Shown here piece by piece: positions 33,500 through 43,425 of a DNA stretch of 64,000 nt. Below the pieces are notes generated by a model, which searched no databases, was not told where the DNA came from, and saw nothing but the letters and a program-made list of their open reading frames with translations. Position 1 is the stretch's first letter. Each line of letters starts with the position of its first letter. The stretch covers positions 1-64,000 of the forward strand of contig NW_027195520.1 of NCBI RefSeq assembly GCF_038502225.1, written 5' to 3'. This DNA is from Cherax quadricarinatus. Its lineage: Eukaryota; Arthropoda; Malacostraca; Decapoda; Parastacidae. The position numbers were made by a program, and so were the translations under genes.

Positions 33500-34541
33500 A
33501 TAACGGAGAAGGAAAATATGTTTCACCACACAGGTAAACACCAAGTAACACGAAATACACCATACGAGATACACCTGTATAAGGAAATGACATCTATATT
33601 AAAAGACAAGAACACCAATAAAACATCCTTCTTGAAAGACATGTCAGCATGGTATGACAGCTGGGAAACAAAGATGGGTGGTAGGGACGGGGCTGTCTGC
33701 TGAGGGTGCTAGTGGAGGACAGTGCAGGGTGTGTCCTCCTGAGGGTGCTAGTGCTGTCCTGGAGGACAGTGCTGAGGGTGCTAGTGCTGTCCTGGAGGAC
33801 AGTGCTGAGGGTGCTAGTGTTGTCCTGGAGGAAAGTGCTCCAGAGGGTCCTAGTGATGTCTTAGAAGACAGAGCTCGTGAGGGTACTACTGTTGTCCTGG
33901 AGGACAGTGAAGACAACGTTATTCAGCCCAGAGAGGTTCAAAATAGAGATACTGCTGGAGATGGATCAAAATGGGATGATGCATCAGGGAATAGTGTCGA
34001 CACACTGCCAGCAAAACCTGGTGGAAGCACTGATGTCCATACAGGGGTGAAAAATAGGGAGGAAACAGGAAAAACAAATGATCCAGCACCGAACGCAGCT
34101 ACAATAAATCCTAGCAAACAGAATTACAACCTATGTAAATACTATGCCATGGGTATCTGCAGGCACGGTATGTCTGGTAAAACAGGTGGGACATGCACCT
34201 TTGACCATCCCAAAAAATGCAGCACCCACATGACAACAGAAGAGTGCAGCTTTCCCTCTTGTAACTTATTTCACCCAGAAATGTGTCACTCATCAATCCA
34301 TGAAAGAAAATGCTACAATGCATTCTGCCAGGCACATCATCTAAAGGGGACTAGAAGATACAGACCAGCCAGACTATGGGAAACAAAAGAAAGGAGCCAT
34401 AACCTCTCCAGGGACAGAGGTTTTCTAGGGCCAGGAGGAAAAAAAGACTGGCAAGAAATGACAATAATCCTACACCACCTGAAAACACTTCTGGAGCAGA
34501 GGCACGGACATTTGCCTCTACTCCAGAACAACAGATATTAG
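33500..34541 (+). pseudogene. CCCH ORF1, copy 3, with 11-residue repeats
   Basis: 33654-34541 is open for 295 codons: an N-terminal run of EGASAVLEDSA-type repeats (about 33705-33905), a hydrophilic linker, then CKYYAMGICRHG...CTFDH, CSTHMTTEECSFPSCNLFH and CHSSIHERKCYNAFCQAHH. A preceding frame (33377-33703, ending MSAWYDSWETKMGGRDG) overlaps it and probably holds the original N-terminus, implying a frame change near 33690. The finger region is well conserved against copies 1 and 2; the repeat region is not seen in them. Confidence 0.75.
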
Positions 34542-37500
34542 AGCCAGCAAATAAAACCCCCCTAAATTCCACCAATACAACGACATTTGTCTCTACAAAC
34601 ATACAGGGTCTAAAGCCGTCTAAAAGCAGCGAAATTCCTTACATCAAGGCACTGCTCACGGAGTCAAATGCAATGTTTGCAGCAGTCACAGAGACCCACA
34701 TAAAGGATCATGACAACGAAATATGGATCCCAGGTTATAATCTATTCTAATGCAACAGATTAAACAGGCAACAAGGGGAGGTAGGCCTGTATGTCACAGA
34801 GTCGCTCATTTGCACAGAACTACTAACCACCTCAAATGATGTAGTTGAAGTTTTGGCCGTAAAGATTGAAAACCACAACCTTGTTATTGTGGTAGTATAC
34901 AAGCCTCCACTCCAGATGCAACTTCCCAGCAATTCCAGGAGAAGCTTGAGAAATTTGACCACTGTCTGGAAAATCTCCCAACTCCTGCCCCAAACATCTT
35001 ACTACTACGAGACTTAACTTGAGACACCTAAAATGGAGGAGTATATAGCAAACAATGTTTTAGCAGAGATCACCCCGGGAGGCAGCTCAGATGAAAATTC
35101 ACACACACACGAACTATTAAACCTCTGCACCAAATTCACCTTAAATCAGCAAATAGTAGAGCCTACAAGACTAGAAAATATGCTGGACTTCATCTTCACT
35201 AACAATGAGTATCTGATACGTGATATAAGTGTATCAAAGACATGTATGCACAGGGCTCCAGACCAGCAAAATGTGAGCAGTGATGAAGGTCTCTTCACGA
35301 AATTCAATTTCAATAACAAAAACATAAAATGGGATCAAGTAAACCATGTCCTAAATGAGTCAAGCTGGGAAGATGTCCTAAACAACACAGATCCGAAGAT
35401 TTGCCTTGAAAAAATGAATTCTGTGGTTCTTGAGATCTGCTCAAGACACATTCCATTAAGAAAACGAGAGAGAACATGTAAACTAGAAAGAGAGAGACGT
35501 TCCCTATACAGACTAAGGCGACGAGTTACAAAGCTGTTGGGTCGGGCCAATGTATCTGACATACGAAGGGAGGTGCAAATCAATGAAATTACAAATATCG
35601 AACTTAAACTAAAGGAATCTTACAGGAGACAAGAATCACAGGAAGAACTAAAAGCCATAATGGAAATCGAAAAAAAATGCTTCTTCTCTTATGCCAGATC
35701 TAAGGGAAAAACAACATCCAGTATTGGGCCCCTGTTTAGGTGGGATGGGACATACACAGATGACAGTCAAGAAATGAGTGATACTAAAGTCCCAATATGA
35801 TTCATTGTTCAGCGAGCCACTGCCGAGACTAAGGGTCGACAATCCAAATGAATTCTTTATAAACGAAACCCAAAATTGGGTCATCCCAAAACTCTCGGAT
35901 ATTATTCTAACTCCACAAGACTTTGAAGAGGCAATTAATGACATGCCCATGCACTCTGCTCCAGGCCCAGACTCGTGGAACTCCGTGTTCATCAAGAATT
36001 GCAAGAAGCTCCTATCGCGTGCCTTCAGCATTTTATGCAGAGGGAGCATGGACACAGGGGTCATCCCACACACACTAAAAACAACAAGCATAGCCCCACT
36101 CCACAAAGGGGGCAGTAAAGCAATTGCAAAGAACTACAGACAGATAGCACTAACATCCTATATCATAAAAATCTTTCAGAGGGTTCTAAGAAGCAAAATC
36201 GCCAACCACCTAGACACCCATCAATTACACAACCCAGGGAAACACGGGTTTAAAGCAGGTCGGTCCTGCCTGTCCCAGCTACTGGACCACTATGACAAGG
36301 TCCTGGATGCAGTAGAGGATAAACAAAATATGGATGTAGTACACACAGTCTTTGCAAAAGCTCTCGACAAGTGTGACCATGGTGTAATAGCATACAAAAT
36401 GCATGATAAAGGAATGACGGGGAAAGTTGGTAGATGGATCTGCAACTTCCTGACAAATAGAACACAAGAACACAAAGAGTAATAATAACAGAGTAAACTC
36501 CCAGGCAGCCACGGAAAAAAGCTTTGTTCCACAAGGCACAGTACTAGCTCCCATTCTATTCCTCATCCTCATTTCTGACATAAACAGAGATGTAAGCCAT
36601 AGCTCCGTGTCTTCCTTTGCGGATGACACCCGGATTGCCACAGCAGTGACCTCCATCAAAGACACCGCGAGACTCCAGGCGGACATCAACCAAATCTTCG
36701 ACTGGGCCACTCAAAACTATATGAAATTCAAAGAGGAGAAATTTCAACTACTCAGATGTGGGAAACTTTAAGAAATTAAAAATGTGTCAGGGTTAACGAC
36801 AAATTCTAACCATACAATAGAGCGGAAAAGTAATGTGAAGGACCTGGGAGTGATAATGTCAGAAGACCTCGCCTTCAAAGACCACAACAATGTATCTACC
36901 TCATCCGCTAGGAAAATGATAGGATGGATAATGAGAACCTTCAAAACTAGGGACGCCAAGCCCATGATGATTCTCTTCAAATCACTTGTGCTCTCTAGGC
37001 TGGAATACTGCTGTACACTAACGGCCCCCTTTAAAGCTGACGACATTGAAGATCTGGAGAGTGTACAAAGAACTTTCACGGCACACATAAGTATAATAAG
37101 ACACGTAAACTACTGGGAATGGTTGAATGTCCTTGATCTGTATTCCCTCGAACGCAGGCGAGAGGGGTACATGATAATATACACTTGGAAGGTCCTGGAG
37201 GGATTGGTACCAAACCTGCACACGAAAATCACTTCCTATGAAAGCAAAAGACTCAGCAGGAGATGCAACAATACCCTGATTAAAAGAAGGCGCGCCACGA
37301 GTACACTGACAGACAACACAATAAGTGTCTGTGGCCCAAGACAGTTCAACTGCCTCCCAGCACACATAAGGGGGATTACCAATAGACCCCTGACTGTCTT
37401 CAAGAAGGCACTGGACAAGCGCCTAAAGTCAGTATCTGACCAACCGGGCCGTGGTTCGTACGTGAGTTTGTGTGCATTATTATTATTATAATCAAAAAGA

Positions 37501-37632
37501 AGCGCTAAGCCACAAGGACTATACAGCAGTTTGTGTGCAGCCAGCAGTAACAGTTTGGCTGATCAGACCCTGTTCACCATGAGGCCTAGTCTCAGACCGG
37601 GCCGCGATGGCGTTGACCCCCAAAACCCTCTC
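34542..37632 (+). pseudogene. LINE ORF2 (CCCH-LINE copy 3)
   Basis: Same order as the intact copy at 7180-10272, but diverged and broken: endonuclease 34560-35250 (stops near 34750 and a lost GDFN box near 35010), linker 35033-35800, RT 35778-36482 with GFKAGRSCLSQLLDHYD and an altered motif A (FAKALDKCDH), FADDTRIA (about 36615), C-terminal part 36784-37491. A frame change lies near 36475 and a stop near 36770. The 3' end has lost the left half of the stem-loop. A 51-bp insertion sits at 37477-37527. Confidence 0.85.
37465..37539 (-). mobile_element. 51-bp I-element tail with 12-bp target duplication
   Basis: AGTTTGTGTGCA at 37465-37476 and 37528-37539 flanks 51 bp that, on the minus strand, equals the last bases of the I-like LINE (GCTGTATAGCC...GTGGCTTAGCGCTTC, then TTTTGATTATAATAATAATAA; compare 47250-47310). 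An extremely truncated retrotransposition product. Confidence 0.9.
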
Positions 37633-37954
37633 CAGGTAAACACCCCACACACAGCAAGTTCAAAATACAATAAAAGTTCTCGACCAACAAGGCAATGAAC
37701 TGTATGACGAACCATTCGCCAAACCAATAATGTACGAAGCAGCAGTGAACAGCACAGTGTCAGGCCATGTGTCCCAAACATCGCTTCACAAATTTGCTGG
37801 GCTTATCTGTGCTGTGATTGGCTGGATGAGCCTAGCAATTTGCACAGCTGTGAGGCGCCTCTTGTTACACTCTCAACTGCCAGATCGCTGGTCGGGAGGA
37901 CGTAACTATATGGGAGTGTCACATTCGTCGAATAAATTATTATGGACACTCTGA
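37633..37954 (+). CDS. Unrecognised open frame with a membrane segment
   Basis: From 37633, directly after the LINE 3' end, one frame stays open for about 107 codons to TGA at 37954. The first ATG is at 37730. It contains KVLDQQGNELYDEP and a hydrophobic stretch LICAVIGWMSLAICTAV followed by RR, which looks like a single membrane anchor with a basic cytoplasmic side. I do not recognise the family. The frame seems cut at its left by the LINE insertion, so it may be the C-terminal end of a larger protein. Confidence 0.4.
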
Positions 37955-38074
37955 ATGCCACACTGATCCTTCCCACATTCTCTACCTCCTTTTATTCATT
38001 TTCATTCATTCTTCCTTCCCACATTTACTTTTTTGTTTCCATTATTCACTCTTCCCCGACTACATTTATTATCA

Positions 38075-38124
<50 letters not shown>

Positions 38125-38786
38125 TTTACTATTACGTGTCCCTATGGGAGGAACTTTTAGTAGTTGCCAAAAAGTTTTTTCTTCTTGTTTTATAAACTTT
38201 TCTTTGTTATTTCTCTGACAAAACGATAACGATATATCAGATCAGCTTCAATTTTTTAAATCAGATGTACGATAACTAGGGAAAAATAACTGGGAAAGTT
38301 AATGTTTTCAGATGCTATGTGACTGATGGTTCCAATACCTTCCACAACTCTCCACAGCCTTGTTGCAAACATTAAAATAGGTCGCCTCCTATTTCAACAA
38401 TGGCAGAGAGTGAAATTCATTTGCGTAGGTACACAAATTCCAATTTTATTTGTGAAAATAGTGTGTATTATATATTCATATAGAATATATTTCAGTCGAC
38501 CTCTACAGCATGGGGTTAATACTTCATGTGTGATGGATCTCACTACCAGGATAGTACTCATAAAGTTCAGTTTGTTAGTACATAATGTATGATGCATCTT
38601 ACTGCCAGGATAGTACTCATAAAGTTTAGTTTGTTAGCACTTAATGTGTGTTGCATCTTATTGCCAGGATAGTACTCATAAAGTTTAATATGTGGGCAAG
38701 GAAATTCGTTAATGTAATATTTTTCTTTAAACTTGAAATCGATGGAATCCGTGTAATTGCTGGACAATTAATTTTCTGATCTATTT
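37955..38786. other. No gene; (TTA)n and AT-rich sequence
   Basis: (TTA)n microsatellite at about 38068-38121 and a 59-bp tandem repeat at 38516-38697 (separate entry). No coding signal. Confidence 0.6.
38516..38697 (+). repeat. Tandem repeat, 59-bp unit, three copies
   Basis: CCAGGATAGTACTCATAAAG starts at 38546, 38605 and 38664, a constant 59-bp period. Units differ by a few substitutions. Confidence 0.9.
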
Positions 38787-38842
38787 ACAATTTTAATCTT
38801 GAAGATTGAGACACTTACGCAACATATGGGAATCTTTATTCA

Positions 38843-38877
38843 GGAAACGTTTCGCCACACAGTGGCTTCATAAGTCC
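38843..38877 (-). ncRNA. Hammerhead motif, core mutated
   Basis: Minus strand: GGA, CTTATGA (G5 to T), A, GCCAC-TGT-GTGGC, GAAA, CGTT, TCC. The core change should abolish cleavage. Confidence 0.6.
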
Positions 38878-39342
38878 AATACAAAGTAGAAAGGCGTAAG
38901 GAGAGGAGGAGTTTGAGGTAATCAGTCCCTCAGCCTGGAGTCGATGTGCTCAGTCCATCAATCTTGTAGAATGTACAGCATAGGGCCGTACACGTGGCTT
39001 ATATACTGTAGTGAGGTGTCTCATAAGTGCCTCAATCTTCAACTTGTCGGTTTTTCAAACCATTCATCACAACTGTCAGACACTGCAACATCATGGGATC
39101 TTGTTACAAAGAATTCTTCAACACTTGTCCAACCTTTGGACGAAGACCTACTTCGACTAGTGGATGGTACCACTATGACCCTACCTCCTCCTGCTTCACC
39201 TCACCTCACTATAGTATATAAGCCACGTCTACGGCCCTATGCTGTACATTCTACAAGATTGATGGACTGAGCACTTCGACTCCATGCTGAGGGACTGATT
39301 ACCTCAAACTCCTCCACTCCTTACGCCTTTCTACTTTGCATT

Positions 39343-39377
39343 GGACTGATGAAGCCACTGTGTGGCGAAACGTTTCC
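39343..39377 (+). ncRNA. Hammerhead ribozyme motif
   Basis: GGA, CTGATGA, A, GCCAC-TGT-GTGGC, GAAA, CGTT, TCC, followed by AATAAA. The intact-core copy within the complete element at 38802-39447. Confidence 0.7.
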
Positions 39378-39462
39378 TGAATAAAAATTCCCATATGTTG
39401 CATAAGTGTCTCAATCTTCAACTTGTCGGTTTTTCAAACCATTCATCACAATTTTAATCTTG

Positions 39463-40077
39463 GAGTGTTTTTCAAAAACTCGTTTCAAAATTTTGTGCTG
39501 CATAATTACTAATTTGCCAGTTTATCAAATAAATGTTGAGGCATTCGAAGATGGAATATATCCTCATTGTAAAAGCTGTTACGGCACAAAATTGAAGATT
39601 TATTTAAATTGCTTAAAAAACTATAAACGTTGAACTCAGAGCAATTATTGGAGAATGCTTTTTCGGATAGGCTAATGCCTATCCGAAGAAGCATTCTAGC
39701 GCCCTCAAATCTAGTGAGATAAAGCTGGTAGGCCTACATATGAAAGAATGGGTCTATGTGGTCAGTGTGCGCGGAATAAAAAAAAAATTTGCAGCACACA
39801 GTATGTAATGAGAAAAAAAAAACTAGGGGCTGCGCCTAGGGCGAAGTGGGCAGATGATCTCTGATTGGCTTCAGGAGACGAACAGAAAACGTGTGTTTCG
39901 CGCGGTCATTGTCCTAAACAAAGGAAGAATGTGTTTGACTCTTGCACAATCTCAGACATTCGCGGTAGAACTATTACACAGGGAATTGTGATCTACTTGT
40001 TGTGAAAATACCACAAAGTAGAGGACAAACGTTGATTTTAGTGTAATATAACAATTCGTGTTGAGGAACATTCTCAT
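39463..40077. other. No gene; one strong hairpin
   Basis: 39653-39672 and 39677-39696 are complementary over 20 nt with one mismatch around a TAAT loop. The rest is AT-rich with poly(A) runs near 39780 and 39820. No coding signal. Confidence 0.6.
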
Positions 40078-40215
40078 GATGTGAAGTTGATGAGAAGAAT
40101 TAAATCGGATGAGGATGAGGCAGGACTGCAAAGAGACCTGGACAGGCTGGACATGTGGTCCAGAAACTGGCTTCTCGAAATCAATCCTGCCAAATGCAAA
40201 GTCATAAACTTTTAG
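40078..40215 (+). pseudogene. RT crumb of the CR1/L2-like LINE
   Basis: About 46 codons: DVKLMRRIKSDEDEAG, LQRDLDRLDMWSRNWLLEIN, PAKCKVI. It matches the region just after the FADD box of the LINE at 17145-20130. Both ends are abrupt and lie in AT-rich sequence, so it is a fragment truncated on both sides. Confidence 0.8.
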
Positions 40216-40727
40216 TGTTGATTGAGTTTCTCTTTGAATATTGGAAATTTTATATTATTTCATTATATATATTTCATTAAATAAACTGGTTTCCACATTA
40301 ATAATTAGATAATGTCTATAAAGAACAAAAAGGAACAATGTCTCTTCTGTTAAGCTTCAAACACATAATCTTTGTTGTATCACAAAATCATTTTTTTTTC
40401 TAGACAATTTATGGAGAATTTTAAACAGAATATGCCTGAAAATAAAAAAAATGAGAAATACTGAAAACTTTCTTTTATGTAGTGTTGAAAATTTTCATTT
40501 TTTTTTAGCGAACATTTAGAAACTATGTGATATATCTGCCACATTGTTGTTTATATTGATCTTGTCTTCCACTATTATCCTTATAAGATATTGTTTACAT
40601 CTTCAGACCTTATCAGATTAGCTTAATTTTTTTTTTTTTGCTTTGTGACCAACTAATACAAGATGAAGGTTCGTGGAACAATTCACATGTGCCAGTGACC
40701 TCTGTTAAATTATATAAAGAACATTCT
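40216..40727. other. AT-rich spacer, no feature seen
   Basis: Strongly AT-rich with several poly(A) and poly(T) runs. No coding signal. Confidence 0.6.
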
Positions 40728-41471
40728 TGAAATTGGTTCCTCTTCAAGGGGGGCTCCTTGGCGTGGTGAAGAGGCTCTTGGTCTGAGGAATTAGACCTGT
40801 CGGTCTACTTCCTCAGACCGAACCTAATTACCCCCCAATCCCCCGTTCCCTATCCCATCCTCCCCTTTTTCCTTTCCCCCTCCGCCGCCCCCCCCCTCCC
40901 TTTTGCCCTTCCTTTTTGGCCTTTTTTTTTTTTTTTTTTTTTCCACAGGCACGCTAGTTCCTAGGTAGGGGAAAGGGTACCGGTGTCCATCCCATTCCGT
41001 TGAGGTTCTTGGCGGTGGCGTAGTTTGCCGTGGAATCTGGATTGCCTGGGGATGTCCTGATCCCTCTCCGATATCCCGGAGGGTGGCTTTGGGTGTCTCT
41101 CGGGCGACGGGTGTATCTCTGGAAGCCACCTTTCGGATTCCGGGGGTGGTGGCCAAAGGAGGTATGCTTTGTGGCAGATTTCCGGCCGCCCTCTCTTTTG
41201 TCCACCGAGGTAGCTTGGCAGATGTGAGGTTGCTATCCCGGATTGCCGGTTTACTGGCATGATGGGTAGGGTATGGCACGGGTTCCATGCTGCATCTGCG
41301 CTACTTGAGGTGCTGAGGTCCTCTTGGGCACGGAGGGAGATTTCTGGCCCTTTCATTCCTCCTAGGAACTATCCCTCCCCGGTCCTCCCTTTTTTTAATC
41401 TTTTTTTTTTATTTTTATTTTATTTTCTTCTTTTTTTTTCTTAAAAACAAAAAGAAAGAAGTAACCTAACC

Positions 41472-43381
41472 ATGGCAGCCCTAGTCCATGAACCTGCTAC
41501 CCCCGGGCCCCTTCTTGATACCGCACCCCGTTCTGACCCCGCCTCATCTTTGGACCACTCTTCGGACACTCCTCATGCCTCTGTACCTCTTGCCGGTGCT
41601 GTTTCCTCGCCCGCTTCAGGTACTGAGGCCTCGACTGACTCCTTCGATTTATCTGACCTTCGCTCTCCTCTGACTATGCTTCCGGCCTCTCCCTCTACGG
41701 TGCGGCAATTTTCGAATCGCCGGCCCGTTCCACGTCGGACCAACTCTGGTCCCACGCCTAAACGCCAACGACAATTACCTGCTGATGATACTTCTCCACC
41801 TTCTCGTTTTTCTCAGAAAGGATCGACACGTCCTTCACTACCTTTCCACGCTCAGTTTTAGACTGCACAATGGACTAAATTCTTCACTTTACGACCAACT
41901 TCCTCTACTGCCTATCTTTCTGACCACAGTATTGGCAAGGCACTCCTACGCCATGTTGGTAAAGATATTTCTTTTCATGCTCTTAAGAGCGGTACGCGCA
42001 TCATCACTGTACAGAGTGGTACCCAGGCTCATGAGCTTTTTCGTCTTTCCCATATCGATACTGTTCCTGTCACTATTGAAAAGCATCATTCCCTCAATTC
42101 TTGTAGTGGTACCGTCATTCTGCCCCATACCATAGTTCAACAAAATTTCCAGACATGTGGCACTGACATTCTTGAACAGCTGGAACTCCAAGATCTCCCA
42201 ATCCTCAAGGTAGACACTTACGTTCTTCCTGCCCGCGGGCGGAGACGATACCCTAGCAATGAGAGCCGTGAACTCCCATCCTCAGTTTATGTAGCAGGAC
42301 ATCGGTTACAAGTTCAAAAGGTGATCCCTACACCACAACAGTGTAGAAATTGCTGGCGATTTGGCCATCCAGCGAAATATTGCAGATCTATCGCCGAATG
42401 CCCAGTCTGTGGTGCTGATGACCATTCTAATACGTCTTGCAATCGACCTCCCTCTTGCCTTTATTGTCATGAGGCTCACCCTTCGTACTCTCGCCGTTGT
42501 CAAGTCTACTTAAATGAGCGGGAAATCCGTTACCTCAAAGAGACAGAAGGTCTCCCTTATGCCATGGCAGTTTCTCATCTCCGCCTCCAAGGGAGACTAC
42601 CTCGTGTTTCTTATTCCCGTGTTTCAAAACGTCCCCCCACTTCTGGTATCCCATCTTCTGCACCCACCTCTGTGGTTACCTCTCCCATAGTCACTCCTGT
42701 AGCTAATTCTTTTGCTGTCCTCGGCTCAGACATCCCTACTTCAATGTCTCAGTCTGATCTCGCTTCTTCGTGTTCTCTCTCACAAGCCTCAGTAGTGACG
42801 AGATCTCGTATGACACCTCCTCCCAATCGTCCCTCTACTTCTCAAAAGTCAAAAAAAATGTCCGTTAACACCTCCTACCCATCTTCCACCTCCTCATTTT
42901 CCCTTCCCTGTCTCTGTACCTGGTTCTCCCCCTCTCACTGGCTCTGTTACAAGTGTTGAGGTTCACCCTCCTCCTCATACTGTACCTTCCTCCCCTGTTC
43001 CCTCCCAAGTTTCTTCCTCTTCTGCCACCTCCCAGGTTTCTGCCTCTTCTGTCCCCTTCCACGCTTCTCCAGTTCCCTCCACCCTTTCGCCCCCCCCCTA
43101 CCTTGGTACAGTCCATTACAGTTCCAATCTTTACTCATCCTCCCCCTACCATTTCCAATATTGTCTCCCATACGACGTCTCTGAATTCTGAAACACTTGA
43201 AGCAATCTCTGAATACATTGCAGAGACCAAGCCATCAATGGACACTGATCCACCCTCCGCTCCTTCTCTCTCCTCTACTCCATCTGCGCAACTCCTTTCT
43301 TCACAGCGCACTGTTCCTTCGCTGCTTGAACGTTTTCCACTCCCTCCGCATGTGGACTTTTCTAACCCCTCTAGTCCGTAG
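41472..43381 (+). pseudogene. I-like LINE ORF1 (gag-like) with three CCHC knuckles
   Basis: ATG at 41472. The first 129 codons are Pro/Ser-rich, ending at a TAG (41859-41861). The same frame continues without further stops through a nucleic-acid-binding region to three knuckles: CRNCWRFGHPAKYC, CPVCGADDHSNTSC and CLYCHEAHPSYSRRC (about 42342-42500). After about 42900 the frame shifts twice through a Pro/Ser-rich tail, ending TAG at 43379-43381. One nonsense change and two frameshifts separate it from an intact ORF1. Would package element RNA. Confidence 0.8.
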
Positions 43382-43425
43382 GAACCCTTACCTGCAGATT
43401 TCAGGTATCTTTATCATTGCCAATC

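Larger units (their letters stand above)
38787..39462 (+). mobile_element. Complete Penelope-related non-autonomous element with target duplication
   Basis: TTTTAATCTTG (11 bp, extendable to 15 as ACAATTTTAATCTTG) occurs at 38787-38801 and 39448-39462. Between them: an inverted partial unit (about 38802-39012), then a short 3' piece TGTCGGTTTTTCAAACC (about 39047-39063), then a full plus-strand unit ending in the same TGTCGGTTTTTCAAACC (39424-39440) and CATTCATCACAA. Inverted partial plus complete direct unit is an organisation described for Penelope-like elements. No protein is encoded. Confidence 0.85.

Noticed and set aside
33533..37642. 10-bp target duplication GGTAAACACC around CCCH-LINE copy 3
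   Set aside because: The right-hand copy overlaps the element's own CCAGGTAAACTCC end, so the match may be coincidental.
37730..37954. Naming the open frame as an envelope protein
   Set aside because: A hydrophobic segment alone is not enough; no signature of an envelope family is visible.
38516..38697. CRISPR-like array
   Set aside because: Three near-identical 59-bp units without distinct spacers in eukaryotic DNA; an ordinary tandem repeat.
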